Assembly: GCA_002336915.1 (NCBI GenBank)
Contig: DDET01000010.1
Span: 1 to 64,000, forward strand
Origin: Bacteroidetes bacterium UBA1947
Lineage (GTDB): Bacteria; Bacteroidota; Bacteroidia; Chitinophagales; Chitinophagaceae
Length of the DNA: 64,000 bases
Reading direction: 5' to 3'
Shown: in pieces, positions 35,084-43,053 of the stretch
Position numbering within the stretch: the stretch's first letter is position 1
Layout: every line of letters begins with the position of its first letter
Translations under genes and position numbers: made by a program
The notes under the pieces: generated by a model
What the model was told of the DNA's origin: nothing
The model's database searches: none
Seen by the model: only the letters and a program-made list of their open reading frames with translations

Positions 35084-35275
35084 ATGAGCGCTAAAGACCC
35101 CATACCCTCAAATATAGAAAAACTCCATAGCCGCGGACAGATAAGTGACGAGGAATATAAACTGCTGTGCCTGGCCCTGCAGATAAAAGGCTGCCGGCTT
35201 AGGGGCGACTCGGTACCCAATGCCAAAGGATATACGATCAGGTTTGAGATAATGCTGAATAAGGAGGTGAGGTAG
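35084..35275 (+). CDS. Small hypothetical protein
   Basis: 63 residues, opening MSAKDPIPSNIEKLHSRGQI and continuing SDEEYKLLCLALQIKG. The helix-turn with a GQISDEEYKLL pattern resembles the short SHOCT-type oligomerisation motif (GxITxxEY), but this is a weak match. No partner gene. It may be a remnant of a longer gene. Low confidence that it is real. Confidence 0.35.
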   Translation: MSAKDPIPSNIEKLHSRGQISDEEYKLLCLALQIKGCRLRGDSVPNAKGYTIRFEIMLNKEVR

Positions 35276-35375
35276 GATTTGGGGTGCGGATCAATGAATG
35301 CCATTGCAAATGGAGTTTTATCGTAGCACCGGATGCCCTATCGGAACATCCGGAGCAACTAGTCATTACCATCTT

Positions 35376-35471
35376 CTAAAGAATTTTTTCATTCGAGGGA
35401 TAAGCACCTGTGAGTTGCTTTCTAACCGCAATTGCTTCTTGTATTGTAAATGGACCTGTTATTTGTAACAT
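35376..35471 (-). pseudogene. Possible fragment of a small gene
   Basis: A 31-codon open frame on the minus strand encodes MLQITGPFTIQEAIAVRKQL plus a short tail, with protein-like composition. A second short frame from 35506 (MSLVYNGKIYTLCYK) ends just inside its first codons. The two together could be one small gene broken by a frameshift. Too short for certainty. Confidence 0.25.
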
Positions 35472-35522
35472 AGTGTGTAAATTTTACCATTGTAAACCAA
35501 TGACATTTTGTTTTGATTGCCT

Positions 35523-35816
35523 TTACTTTTCTCGGCAATTGGACATTTTATCGGTAGTGCAAAATTCTCTAACCATCGGAATAATATCTGATATTGCTTG
35601 AAATATAAATCCAGTTATCAATAGGGCTAAACCCATTTTGGGCATTCGAGCCTGCCTTTTCATTTTTGCAATCTCCTCTGGTTTTTCTTTTGAAACCAAT
35701 TCTTTGTCATCTAAAATGACACTTTGTAAATCACCGAGCAACCCAAACTTTACAAGCAAGATCGCTCCCACTATATCAAAAATCAATCCGATGAAATTTA
35801 CAGTATAAGAAATCAT
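35523..35816 (-). CDS. Small two-helix membrane protein
   Basis: 97 residues with two transmembrane helices (about 1-25 VNFIGLIFDIVGAILLVKFG and 60-80 MGLALLITGFIFQAISDIIP) separated by a charged, Lys/Glu-rich loop (KELVSKEKPEEIAKMKRQAR). I recognise no family. It lies in the AT-rich island at 35.3-36.7 kb, opposite in direction to the next two genes. Confidence 0.65.
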   Translation of the reverse strand: MISYTVNFIGLIFDIVGAILLVKFGLLGDLQSVILDDKELVSKEKPEEIAKMKRQARMPKMGLALLITGFIFQAISDIIPMVREFCTTDKMSNCREK

Positions 35817-35966
35817 CTTTCAATATACGCAGTATCATCGTAAAATTCAACGGATTATATTTCAACGGTGCTATTCATATTCTGCAAATAAGCACATTTT
35901 GAAAATGTTTTATGATTCCACTAAATAATTAAAGAAAAGTGGTTTATTTACAGATAAAACTGCAAT

Positions 35967-36254
35967 ATGCACTTGATTATTGCTATCAATATCCATTCAT
36001 CATTAACTGTTACTTACCGCTCCCAAGTAACTAGAGTTTTTTCTAATTTCAGGAATTACGAACCAATCCCCAATTTTTTTATTATACGAGTTACCAACGT
36101 GTTAGACTATCAAAATATTTCAACTCAAATTGAGCAGCTGGTCACTGGTATTGCTGGAATTAGTGTAGTAATCTCTCCACTCATGCAGTCAGGAAAATAT
36201 CGCGGGATTTTACCGCCTGATTTCTGGAACACAATAAATCAACTGTCAGAATAA
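35967..36254 (+). CDS. Small protein, possible Cas2/SinR-like ferredoxin fold
   Basis: 95 residues. The pattern of an N-terminal beta strand (MHLIIAINI), a helix, then NFFIIRVTNVLDYQNISTQI and GISVVISPLMQSGKYRGILP ending in DFWNTINQL resembles the small SinR/VapD/Cas2-like family (an alternating alpha-beta pattern with a 'W/F-x-I-x-x..l..y..is..i' strand and a C-terminal G-x-W-like turn). This is pattern recognition, not a database result. It starts without a clear leader and ends two bases before the next gene, so the two are almost certainly one operon. It is in an AT-rich island and looks acquired. Confidence 0.5.
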   Translation: MHLIIAINIHSSLTVTYRSQVTRVFSNFRNYEPIPNFFIIRVTNVLDYQNISTQIEQLVTGIAGISVVISPLMQSGKYRGILPPDFWNTINQLSE

Positions 36255-36255
36255 T

Positions 36256-36621
36256 ATGGCAAGAGAAACCACTCATAATGTCAGTAATCCTTTAGCCGAT
36301 GGTATGACTATTTCCGTATCGGTACCTGCTGATATTAAGATAAAACTTGTAGATGCATCGATATTAAATGCTTATGAAATTTGGGTATTTATTGCGGGAT
36401 TAACTGCAAATTTTATGTCAGGTTTTTGGGTTTGGTATGGTCAAACTGACGATAAATCCGAAATAAAAAAAGTGCTGCTTGTTGTAGCCGTATTGATTAC
36501 AATTTTATTTGTAATATTCCTTACTGTTGCGATTTCAAGAAGAATACAAATGAGCAAGCAATATAAGGAAATTGAACTTCCTGTTGGAAATGTTCATGAT
36601 GACAGTTCGTCGTCACACTAA
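36256..36621 (+). CDS. Two-helix membrane protein in an operon with 35967
   Basis: 121 residues. An N-terminal soluble part (TISVSVPADIKIKLVDAS) is followed by two transmembrane helices (about 43-62 and 76-95: WVFIAGLTANFMSGFWVWYG and VLLVVAVLITILFVIFLTVA), then a charged tail ending in DDSSSSH. No family recognised. It follows the 95-residue gene by one base, so its product may anchor or be controlled by that protein, like a paired sensor and membrane effector. This role is inference. Confidence 0.6.
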   Translation: MARETTHNVSNPLADGMTISVSVPADIKIKLVDASILNAYEIWVFIAGLTANFMSGFWVWYGQTDDKSEIKKVLLVVAVLITILFVIFLTVAISRRIQMSKQYKEIELPVGNVHDDSSSSH

Positions 36622-36740
36622 ATTAATTGGCATTTCATGTCAATACAAATTCATGAGTTTTGTTATCTACCAGATAAAAAATAATTTACTCCATATCTGA
36701 ATAATTGCACCTTGATATTTTCGTCGGATTACACAAACGG

Positions 36741-37520
36741 CTAAAGTACAAAGGGGAACTGCACCCCCGAAATCCCCTCACACTCCTTCAAAAAGCCCTC
36801 CTGCAATTCCTCGTCAGCAGCGGCGGGTAAAAACGCTCTTTCGTGCAGGTGATGGAAATACCTACCACTTACCAGGGCTTCTTTGTCGTTACTTGTTGCC
36901 AGCCAAACCTGTGTTTTGGGTCCGTCCTCCAGTTTGTCGGGCGCTGAACTACCGCCCATTTTGGTGGGTACCCAACCGGGGTCTACGGCATTTGAGTACA
37001 CATCCTTCCAGTGGCGGGCTACCGCAAAGGCCAGCAGCACATCGTGCAGTTTTGAATCGGAATATGCTGCGGTGCCGCTCCAGGTGCGTTTTTTCCAAAG
37101 CAGGTCGTCGAGGCGGGTATCCCCTCCCCTGTGCATGCCTGAACTCGTGTAGACCAGCCGCGCCGGCTTATCGATGAGGCAGGTTAATATATATGGGGCC
37201 AGTGAATTGATGGCAAAAACATGTGGCAGCCCGTCGATAGTTCCTACGCGTTGGCGCTCCTTATCGCCTACGGCTGCATTGTGAATGATGGCATCGAAAG
37301 CGCCCAGGCCATTTACCCGGGCGGCGAGCTGTTTTGTTTCCTCTATGGAGGAAAGGTCGCCAAACAATGCTGCCTCGGCACCGGGTGCCGCTTTTAATGC
37401 ATCTTCGGCGCGCTTTCTGTCGCGGCCATGTACTACCACGCTGTGGCCGTCTTTGATGAGCAATAGTGCTTCGAGGTGTCCCAGACCGTCGGCCGAACCG
37501 GTTATGAATATCCTTGCCAT
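36741..37520 (-). CDS. SDR-family NAD(P)-dependent oxidoreductase
   Basis: 259 residues. N-terminal Rossmann motif ITGSADGLG (a GxxxGxG form), then HGRDRKRAEDALK at the second beta strand (suggesting NADP use), HNAAVGDKE (NAG-like motif) and the active-site Ser in YTSSGMHRGG with YSDSK as the catalytic YxxxK. The late blocks VDPGWVPTKMGG match the SDR C-terminal region. Substrate unknown; alone on this strand. Confidence 0.88.
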   Translation of the reverse strand: MARIFITGSADGLGHLEALLLIKDGHSVVVHGRDRKRAEDALKAAPGAEAALFGDLSSIEETKQLAARVNGLGAFDAIIHNAAVGDKERQRVGTIDGLPHVFAINSLAPYILTCLIDKPARLVYTSSGMHRGGDTRLDDLLWKKRTWSGTAAYSDSKLHDVLLAFAVARHWKDVYSNAVDPGWVPTKMGGSSAPDKLEDGPKTQVWLATSNDKEALVSGRYFHHLHERAFLPAAADEELQEGFLKECEGISGVQFPFVL

Positions 37521-37619
37521 GTATATCTTATTTTACCAGCGGAAAGTTTTGCCATGTTTTGCACATAGACCGTGCCCGGGGCCGGAAACAGCGTATGCAA
37601 ATATATTTTTCTTTACTTG

Positions 37620-37982
37620 CTATCTTGTTGCATAAAAAGCAAACATTAAAGTTATTGCAACATACAGCGCACCGCAAAGCGTGGACAGGCCTACAAATAT
37701 CCCGTTCCATTTGCGCCGCCTCCACAGTATCATGGCCGCCTGTGCCGCCAGCAGGCAGGTAACAAATTGAAAAATGCAGAATAGCACAGCCAACAACATA
37801 GAAGCAGGTGCAACTTTAGGATCGAACATGATGTAGGTGAGCAGGAAGGGTAATACAATGATGGCGTAAAGTAAAGCGGGATGCTGCTTCGAAAGTCTAT
37901 CTTTCAGTGTGCCCAGGTTGTGCAAAACGAAGAGCGCACATATAAATACCAGCACGCCGAAGGGAATGAAGAGTGGTGCCAT
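37620..37982 (-). CDS. Small four-helix membrane protein
   Basis: 120 residues with four hydrophobic helices (about 1-20, 38-56, 62-83 and 93-115) separated by short loops. No conserved motif recognised. It follows the SDR gene's start region on the same strand with a 99-base gap; no functional link is visible. Confidence 0.7.
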   Translation of the reverse strand: MAPLFIPFGVLVFICALFVLHNLGTLKDRLSKQHPALLYAIIVLPFLLTYIMFDPKVAPASMLLAVLFCIFQFVTCLLAAQAAMILWRRRKWNGIFVGLSTLCGALYVAITLMFAFYATR

Positions 37983-38188
37983 AATTAGTTATTGTAGTAA
38001 TACAACGTAAAACAGGGTATAAAAATTATATTAGTTTTTGCATTTAGTGAGCGCGTACCGCTCACAGGTAAAGCATTGCAATTTTTCAAAGCCTTTAGGG
38101 AAATCTAAAACTTGTTATACAGGGGTTAAGCAAATGTTATCCAGCTGTTAACGGGTGGCGTTTTTTCGGTGTCGATGATAGTGGTCAT

Positions 38189-38196
38189 TAAATTTG
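38189..38196 (+). promoter_or_regulatory. -7 promoter element (TAAATTTG) for the gene at 38219
   Basis: TAnnTTTG match 22 bases before the ATG. No -33 TTG seen. Confidence 0.45.
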
Positions 38197-38218
38197 TGGC
38201 AGGAAAAAGATCACAATT

Positions 38219-38428
38219 ATGACAATGAATCTTGACATTGTAAAAAATGTATACGCCAAAACATCTTCTAACACCCGCTGGGAAGATTTCATCCATCAAC
38301 TGGAAAAAGGCCTGTCTTTAATAGAGCATGCAGAAGACCTGCATAAGCGTCCGCTGGACGAAATGAGGGCTGCAAACATAGCGCTTACTTACAACCGTGA
38401 GCTGATGTTGTACAGCCTGATGAGCTAA
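38219..38428 (+). CDS. Small cytoplasmic hypothetical protein
   Basis: 69 residues, helical and acidic, no signal or membrane segment; includes WEDFIHQLEKGLSLIEHAED and ANIALTYNRELMLYSLMS. A promoter element lies at the usual place (38189). I know no family. It is followed after about 40 bases by a beta-barrel gene. Confidence 0.6.
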   Translation: MTMNLDIVKNVYAKTSSNTRWEDFIHQLEKGLSLIEHAEDLHKRPLDEMRAANIALTYNRELMLYSLMS

Positions 38429-38474
38429 TTCATTCACATTATAATATCGCCGCGACATATGCGTTAATGTGTTG

Positions 38475-39164
38475 ATGCGCAGGTATTTCCTTTGCTTTTT
38501 ATTTTTGATATGTACTATTGCTGCCAGTGCGCAGGATGATGAGGACCATAGTGAAAGGCCACTAAGAGACGCTCTACCACTCAATGCAAACGATAATCCT
38601 TTTATAGGTGGTGTGCTTTTAGGCGGCAATATATCAAGTATCATCAATGATTATTACCCTCGTTATTCACGTGTAGGCGTTAATGCCGGCCTTACCGTTT
38701 ATACCCGGATAAGGAACCGTACCTGGTTCAGTATAGAACTACTCTACTCTCAAAAAGGTTGTATTGGTGTACGCGAAGTGGCCTCTTACGCAACCGGCAG
38801 CTTTTTTGAAAAATATCATCTTCGGCTCGACTACGTCGAAATGCCTATACTGCTGCATGCATTTGTGAAGCCTTTGTATCATATTACCATCGGCGCCAGC
38901 TATTCTTACCTGCTGTCTGAAAAAGAAACATTATTCAGCGACCAGCCTTATGTGATCGATCCGCTCAAATATTATTCACGCAAAATGGGAGTTGATTATA
39001 TACTGGGTGGCGGCCTGCACCTGGGTAAGAAGATATACCTGAATATCCGCTACCAAAGATCATTATTGCCGGTGCGTGACCTCGCTCATGTATACCCGAT
39101 AGTGGGCTATGGTAATTTTTATAATAGCTGCATTGCTATGCAGCTGATGTATATGGTGCGGTAG
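38475..39164 (+). CDS. Outer-membrane beta-barrel protein (PorT-like)
   Basis: 229 residues from the ATG at 38475 (an in-frame GTG lies two codons upstream). Signal peptide ends near AASAQ. The mature part alternates short hydrophobic strands with aromatic ends, typical of an 8-strand outer-membrane barrel of the PorT type (for example GVNAGLTVYTRIRNRTWFSI, GASYSYLLSEKETLF). The last strand ends with an aromatic or hydrophobic residue as barrels need. No role assigned. Confidence 0.7.
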   Translation: MRRYFLCFLFLICTIAASAQDDEDHSERPLRDALPLNANDNPFIGGVLLGGNISSIINDYYPRYSRVGVNAGLTVYTRIRNRTWFSIELLYSQKGCIGVREVASYATGSFFEKYHLRLDYVEMPILLHAFVKPLYHITIGASYSYLLSEKETLFSDQPYVIDPLKYYSRKMGVDYILGGGLHLGKKIYLNIRYQRSLLPVRDLAHVYPIVGYGNFYNSCIAMQLMYMVR

Positions 39165-39169
39165 GTATG

Positions 39170-39466
39170 CTACTTCATCATTGCAGTGACCTTTATAAAA
39201 TGAAATGGGCCGCAGCTGTCTGTAAGCACATAGCTCAGGTACACACTTTGCGGAAACACCGCAGAATCGATATAACTGTTTGCCGGGAAATTAAAGAAGC
39301 GATAGCTGCTATCCTGGTTGTCCAGCCGCAGCACATAGCCACCACAACATGCACACTTGCGATAGTCGTAGCCGGTGATAGTGCCATGCACCATACCATT
39401 ATTATTATTTTTCCTGCAGGCAATTATTGTAGATGCCAATAAAGAAAGTATTACCAGTTTTTTCAT
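39170..39466 (-). CDS. Small predicted lipoprotein
   Basis: 98 residues with a lipobox STIIAC (Cys17) and an Asn-rich linker (RKNNNNG) next to it. Three Cys follow in CACCGGYV, suggesting metal or disulfide use. It ends just after a beta-barrel gene on the opposite strand, with a 5-base gap. Unknown family. Confidence 0.65.
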   Translation of the reverse strand: MKKLVILSLLASTIIACRKNNNNGMVHGTITGYDYRKCACCGGYVLRLDNQDSSYRFFNFPANSYIDSAVFPQSVYLSYVLTDSCGPFHFIKVTAMMK

Positions 39467-39557
39467 AAGGGGTATTTACATAAAAGTACCCAATATGATA
39501 TGATACCTCTACCCCGTTACGGGGGAGAGAGCGAAAAAACGTGTAATATTTATGTCA

Positions 39558-39827
39558 TTATTTAGGCGACAAAGCCGAGATCACTTCGGCTGCTTTGTCA
39601 CCAATGCTTTTGAGTATCTCGCCCTGGTTGGTTATGATGCCACCCTGGTTGGCCACTATCTTCGATTGGTTATTGATGATACCTGTTTGATTGTCGGTTA
39701 TGGCAGATTGGGTACCTAATATACCTGCCTGGTTTTGTACAATGGTTATTTGGTTCTTTTCGATGCGGTTTATATCTGCCTGCAGTGTGTCAAGTTTGCT
39801 GAGTATATCTTTGAGTAGTTGTTCCAT
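39558..39827 (-). CDS. Heptad-repeat coiled-coil protein with NQ repeats
   Basis: 89 residues. After an acidic helical start (MEQLLKDILSKLDTLQADIN) come seven 7-residue repeats such as QITIVQN QAGILGT QSAITDN QTGIINN QSKIVAN QGGIITN QGEILKS. Ile sits at one core position and Asn at another, the pattern of trimeric adhesin stalks with polar cores. No signal peptide or anchor. It could be a small oligomeric scaffold. I know no named family. Confidence 0.7.
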   Translation of the reverse strand: MEQLLKDILSKLDTLQADINRIEKNQITIVQNQAGILGTQSAITDNQTGIINNQSKIVANQGGIITNQGEILKSIGDKAAEVISALSPK

Positions 39828-39937
39828 AGTAGCATTATTAATTTAATGCTCAAATATAATGAATCAGCTTGATGCTTATAGTTTCACTATTGGATAAAAA
39901 AAAGTATTTTTAAATACACATCTATATCCCTTCGCAA

Positions 39938-40438
39938 ATGCTCCGCAAAAAGATACAAAGGCTAAACTGGTTCTTCCTGAAAAGGAATATAGTGAGCCAG
40001 CTGCTGCTGCTAACGCTGGCATCATTTGTCCTCAAGATAGTGATCATACCCATAGAACTGCTCATTGCAAAAATGGAGCACGTAACTGAAAAGCCCCCTC
40101 ACGGAGCAGACATATTACCCTATGCACTTATTGTTGCCCCACTAATAGAAACATTGGTTTTCCAGTTGGGGGTATTTATACTGTTCAAAAAAGTGTTCAA
40201 TTGGGGAGCAAATAAGAACGGCTATATCATATTGATATCCGCATTGCTCTTCGGTCTCTCGCATAGTTACAGCATCCGTTACGAGTTCTTTGCTTTCCTT
40301 ATGGGCATCGTATTGGCCTATGCTTATTACCTGTATCATAAAGATGCCGGCAAAGCATTCTTTCGCGTTACCTTATTGCATGCTATGCATAACGGAATTG
40401 CTTCTGCGATGGTATTGCTTTTCCCTTCCTTAAAATAG
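39938..40438 (+). CDS. CPBP-family intramembrane protease-like protein
   Basis: 166 residues, about four transmembrane helices. Three CPBP (CAAX protease) motifs appear: APLIETLVFQ, SALLFGLSHSY and LLHAMHNG. The first motif normally reads EExxxR; here the second Glu is Thr and the Arg is Gln, a variant I believe is common in Bacteroidota, so catalysis may be altered. The His of motif 2 and Asn of motif 3 are present. It may be a bacteriocin-immunity or abortive-infection type protein, but nothing nearby tells. Confidence 0.75.
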   Translation: MLRKKIQRLNWFFLKRNIVSQLLLLTLASFVLKIVIIPIELLIAKMEHVTEKPPHGADILPYALIVAPLIETLVFQLGVFILFKKVFNWGANKNGYIILISALLFGLSHSYSIRYEFFAFLMGIVLAYAYYLYHKDAGKAFFRVTLLHAMHNGIASAMVLLFPSLK

Positions 40439-40439
40439 G

Positions 40440-40865
40440 CTAAGGTGCAGGTACTGAAAAAGTGCCTTGCTCTACCTGTGTTGAATCTGTGCAGGTAAAA
40501 TTAAAGGTACCTGTGATATTTGGTGAGGTTGAAGTTAACGTTACATTCCCACTGCAGGCCATCGCGAAGTTGATAGCCTTGTTCTCATAACTGGCGCGGA
40601 ATGAATTGGCACCGGTATCAATAGTGAATGTACCTGTGGTATAATTCTTCGGCAGGTAGATGGCGATATTTGCGCCATTGCCTTTGTATGTTCCCTCAAT
40701 GGTCACGCCTTCTGTGGTACGCGTGGCAAGGCATTCATCGGCTGTCCATGGGGCACCTGCGGCATTGGTGGCATGCATGTATGCCTGGTTGTTGTGCTTA
40801 TTGCAGGAGAATGAACAGGTAATAATGGTAAGGAGTAATGCAATCAAAGAGGATATCTTGCGCAT
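40440..40865 (-). CDS. Predicted lipoprotein (DUF6252-like)
   Basis: 141 residues with a lipoprotein signal ending TCSFSC (Cys21) and an extra nearby Cys. The mature part is beta-rich, starting AAGAPWTADECLATRT, which fits a small Bacteroidota family of surface lipoproteins with a jelly-roll like fold and a conserved Cys pair. Family assignment is tentative. It ends one base after the CPBP gene on the other strand. Confidence 0.6.
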   Translation of the reverse strand: MRKISSLIALLLTIITCSFSCNKHNNQAYMHATNAAGAPWTADECLATRTTEGVTIEGTYKGNGANIAIYLPKNYTTGTFTIDTGANSFRASYENKAINFAMACSGNVTLTSTSPNITGTFNFTCTDSTQVEQGTFSVPAP

Positions 40866-40926
40866 AAGGTGGTCTTTTTAAAGGGGATTAAAGATTAACT
40901 TATTGCAAATGTTATGCCATTTTTCT

Positions 40927-41517
40927 TTACCTGTACCTTAGCCCGATCGTGAGGGGGAAGGTAAAAGTGCTGATGGTTGACCGGTAACCGGGGTAAGCGG
41001 CTAAACCGCTGGTGACATGCCGCATAGCAAGCCTTATTGATAAACCCAGGTGCTTTCCGTCAGTGAATACATAACCGGCCTGTACCCCATACACCAGGCC
41101 ATTTTCTACTTGGTTAAGGCCGAGGCCCAGCGCTGCCCCGGCAAAGAAAGCTTTATGCTTCCACGGTTTTATATTGAACTCAGCAAGGGGAGCGATCTCC
41201 CGGTTGATAATTGTTACGTCGTAGCTCTGGTATGTGCTACCGTTAAGTGTACGGGATGGAATATTGCCTTTAAGACGCCACAGCATATCAACAGACAAGC
41301 CCGCCTGGAATGTACTGTCTATATTATATAGCAGATGTGCCGAAGCCGTATAACTAAAAACGCCACCGTTTGGAGGTATTCTACTATAAAAACCTGAGAT
41401 ATTATAGTTGCTTGTAGTAAATACGCCGGCTGATACGCCAAACTCCAGGCTGCGCGCGAAAGATGAAGCTGATATGGTAGCTAATACCAGCGATAGTATT
41501 ATAGATAGCCTTTTCAT
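40927..41517 (-). CDS. Outer-membrane beta-barrel protein
   Basis: 196 residues from the ATG at 41517 (MKRLSIILSLVLATISASSF); an upstream in-frame ATG at 41538 would add seven residues. Signal peptide to about residue 21. Alternating beta strands with paired aromatics (GGVFSYTASAHLLYNIDSTF, IRLAMRHVTSGLAAYPGYRS) end in the barrel-type tail FTFPLTIGLRYR. Unknown function. Confidence 0.68.
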   Translation of the reverse strand: MKRLSIILSLVLATISASSFARSLEFGVSAGVFTTSNYNISGFYSRIPPNGGVFSYTASAHLLYNIDSTFQAGLSVDMLWRLKGNIPSRTLNGSTYQSYDVTIINREIAPLAEFNIKPWKHKAFFAGAALGLGLNQVENGLVYGVQAGYVFTDGKHLGLSIRLAMRHVTSGLAAYPGYRSTISTFTFPLTIGLRYR

Positions 41518-41601
41518 AGGTAATTTATGTGAGGGCAAATGTAAAAAAACCCCCCTTTTGGATCATATATTGTTTATTAAATTGCAGCATAAATTAGATG
41601 T

Positions 41602-41790
41602 ATGAAAATGCTAAATAGGAAAAACATAATTGCTAAACTGCCCGAAATATTGCTGAGCGCAGTGGTATCGGGTTTAGCAGGAGTAGTAATATATTGGTGG
41701 CGAGGCAACTCGAATGCTCCGTATATCTGTTTTGCTGCAGGTGCTACGTATGCCTTGCTAAGGCCACAGCGCAGGAAGGAAATGAAATAA
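41602..41790 (+). CDS. Very small membrane protein
   Basis: 62 residues with one or two transmembrane helices (about 10-50) and a basic C-terminus (RPQRRKEMK). It converges with the next small membrane gene, one base apart. Real but unassigned. Confidence 0.5.
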   Translation: MKMLNRKNIIAKLPEILLSAVVSGLAGVVIYWWRGNSNAPYICFAAGATYALLRPQRRKEMK

Positions 41791-41791
41791 G

Positions 41792-41977
41792 CTACTCCTT
41801 ATCTTTAAAGAAAATAAAGTAAATACTAACGCCGATAAACAAGAGCGCCATGTATAGTGGCGAGATAGGGTGCTTTGATGGGATATGCCTGCTAATGCGC
41901 ATCAACTCAGATATCATGACCAGCAGGCCACCTGACAGCATAATGATGCCTATGGTAATATTAATGTTGCGCTTCAC
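41792..41977 (-). CDS. Very small membrane protein
   Basis: 61 residues with two hydrophobic helices (about 7-24 and 41-57) joined by a basic loop. No family recognised. Confidence 0.5.
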   Translation of the reverse strand: MKRNINITIGIIMLSGGLLVMISELMRISRHIPSKHPISPLYMALLFIGVSIYFIFFKDKE

Positions 41978-42064
41978 TTTAGGCTAATTTACGAAAATAG
42001 ATAAGAAAAAATTTAACTTTTATTGTTGTACCAATAGTTATCTTTATAGGGTAAAAAATATGCT

Positions 42065-42391
42065 ATGAAAAAGCTGTTCCTATATTTGTTGCCTGCATGT
42101 TTTTTTGCTACTACAGGATTTGCGCAGCATGATGTTAATAATATCAACCTGATAAAGGAAGATCCTGAAGGTATTATTGATCATACTCCTCTGCCGCGAC
42201 TCGATAAGGTGGACGATATGGAATCTCAATACATACTACTTGATAATACATCCGGCTATTATAGCCCTAAAGAGTGGAAAGAAATGCCACGTAGGATCGA
42301 CTTTTTTCAAAATGAAAAGGCCCTTGACAATACGCCGTACCTGCCTAAACGCAAATATGATCCCTGGCAAAAAAAGTGGTTAAAGAGTTAG
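42065..42391 (+). CDS. Small secreted protein
   Basis: 108 residues with a signal peptide cleaved near TGFAQH (about residue 21). The mature part is acidic and rich in Pro/Tyr/Trp (PKEWKEMPRRIDFF, KRKYDPWQKKWLKS) with no Cys. Unknown family. A near-consensus TATCTTTA element lies upstream at about 42040. Confidence 0.65.
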   Translation: MKKLFLYLLPACFFATTGFAQHDVNNINLIKEDPEGIIDHTPLPRLDKVDDMESQYILLDNTSGYYSPKEWKEMPRRIDFFQNEKALDNTPYLPKRKYDPWQKKWLKS

Positions 42392-42494
42392 TAACTGAAG
42401 CTGGTTTTATCAAAAAAGAAATAAAAAATTCATTTCTGGATACCGGGATATGATTTCCAGTTTATACTTTTATAGCCTAACTATAAATCTATAA

Positions 42495-42881
42495 ATGAAA
42501 AAACTTATCTTTTCCCTGGCGCTATGCGCGCCCCTGATCTGCCGGTCACAAACCAACGAAGCAATACAACTGCAGTTAGATACAATTAAGCACCAAATGA
42601 AAATGAGCGGCAAACAACTGGTGCGTTATGAACGCCAAATGCTCGTGGGAATAGGCATGGAAGTTGGCGGTACTGCGTTGACCTATATTGGCCTGGATAT
42701 TAACGCCAGTGAAGGCGATGCCTCTGCTACCCCGCTCATAGTTGCAGGTGTTGTTATAGACCTGGCCGGACTTTTCCTAAGCATTGCGTCACACCATCAT
42801 ATTGGCCTGGCGGGCATGTATCTACGAAACAATGCGCTTACTTACGACCTGCCAATTAAGAAAAGAAGGGTACAGCCGTAA
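42495..42881 (+). CDS. Small secreted protein with two hydrophobic segments
   Basis: 128 residues; signal peptide to about residue 19 (ICRSQ). It contains two more hydrophobic segments (about 51-67 and 78-98), each with a GG or GL pattern. No family recognised. It ends in an RNA-like structured region (42923-43051). Confidence 0.6.
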   Translation: MKKLIFSLALCAPLICRSQTNEAIQLQLDTIKHQMKMSGKQLVRYERQMLVGIGMEVGGTALTYIGLDINASEGDASATPLIVAGVVIDLAGLFLSIASHHHIGLAGMYLRNNALTYDLPIKKRRVQP

Positions 42882-42915
42882 ATACAGGTTGAAGTGGCAC
42901 AATTTTTTTTAACGC

Positions 42916-43051
42916 TATTATTACCGGCCTTGGGGATGTCAAGTATGCACAAGGGGCAGCAAGAATGCGGATCATATTTTCATACTTTCTGACCGCAACC
43001 AACGAATAGGTAGGCGAGCTTGTAGCCTTTTTCTTTGAGGCCGGTTTTTTT
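42916..43051 (+). ncRNA. Possible structured RNA closed by a terminator-like stem
   Basis: ACCGGCCTT (42923-42931) pairs with GAGGCCGGT (43037-43045), and the second arm runs directly into seven T. Inside are TGCGG/CCGCA and AAGTATG/CATACTT pairings that exclude each other. A weak TATTATTA element lies at the 5' edge. It may be a 3' structure of the small secreted gene rather than a separate RNA. Confidence 0.25.
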
Positions 43052-43053
43052 AT

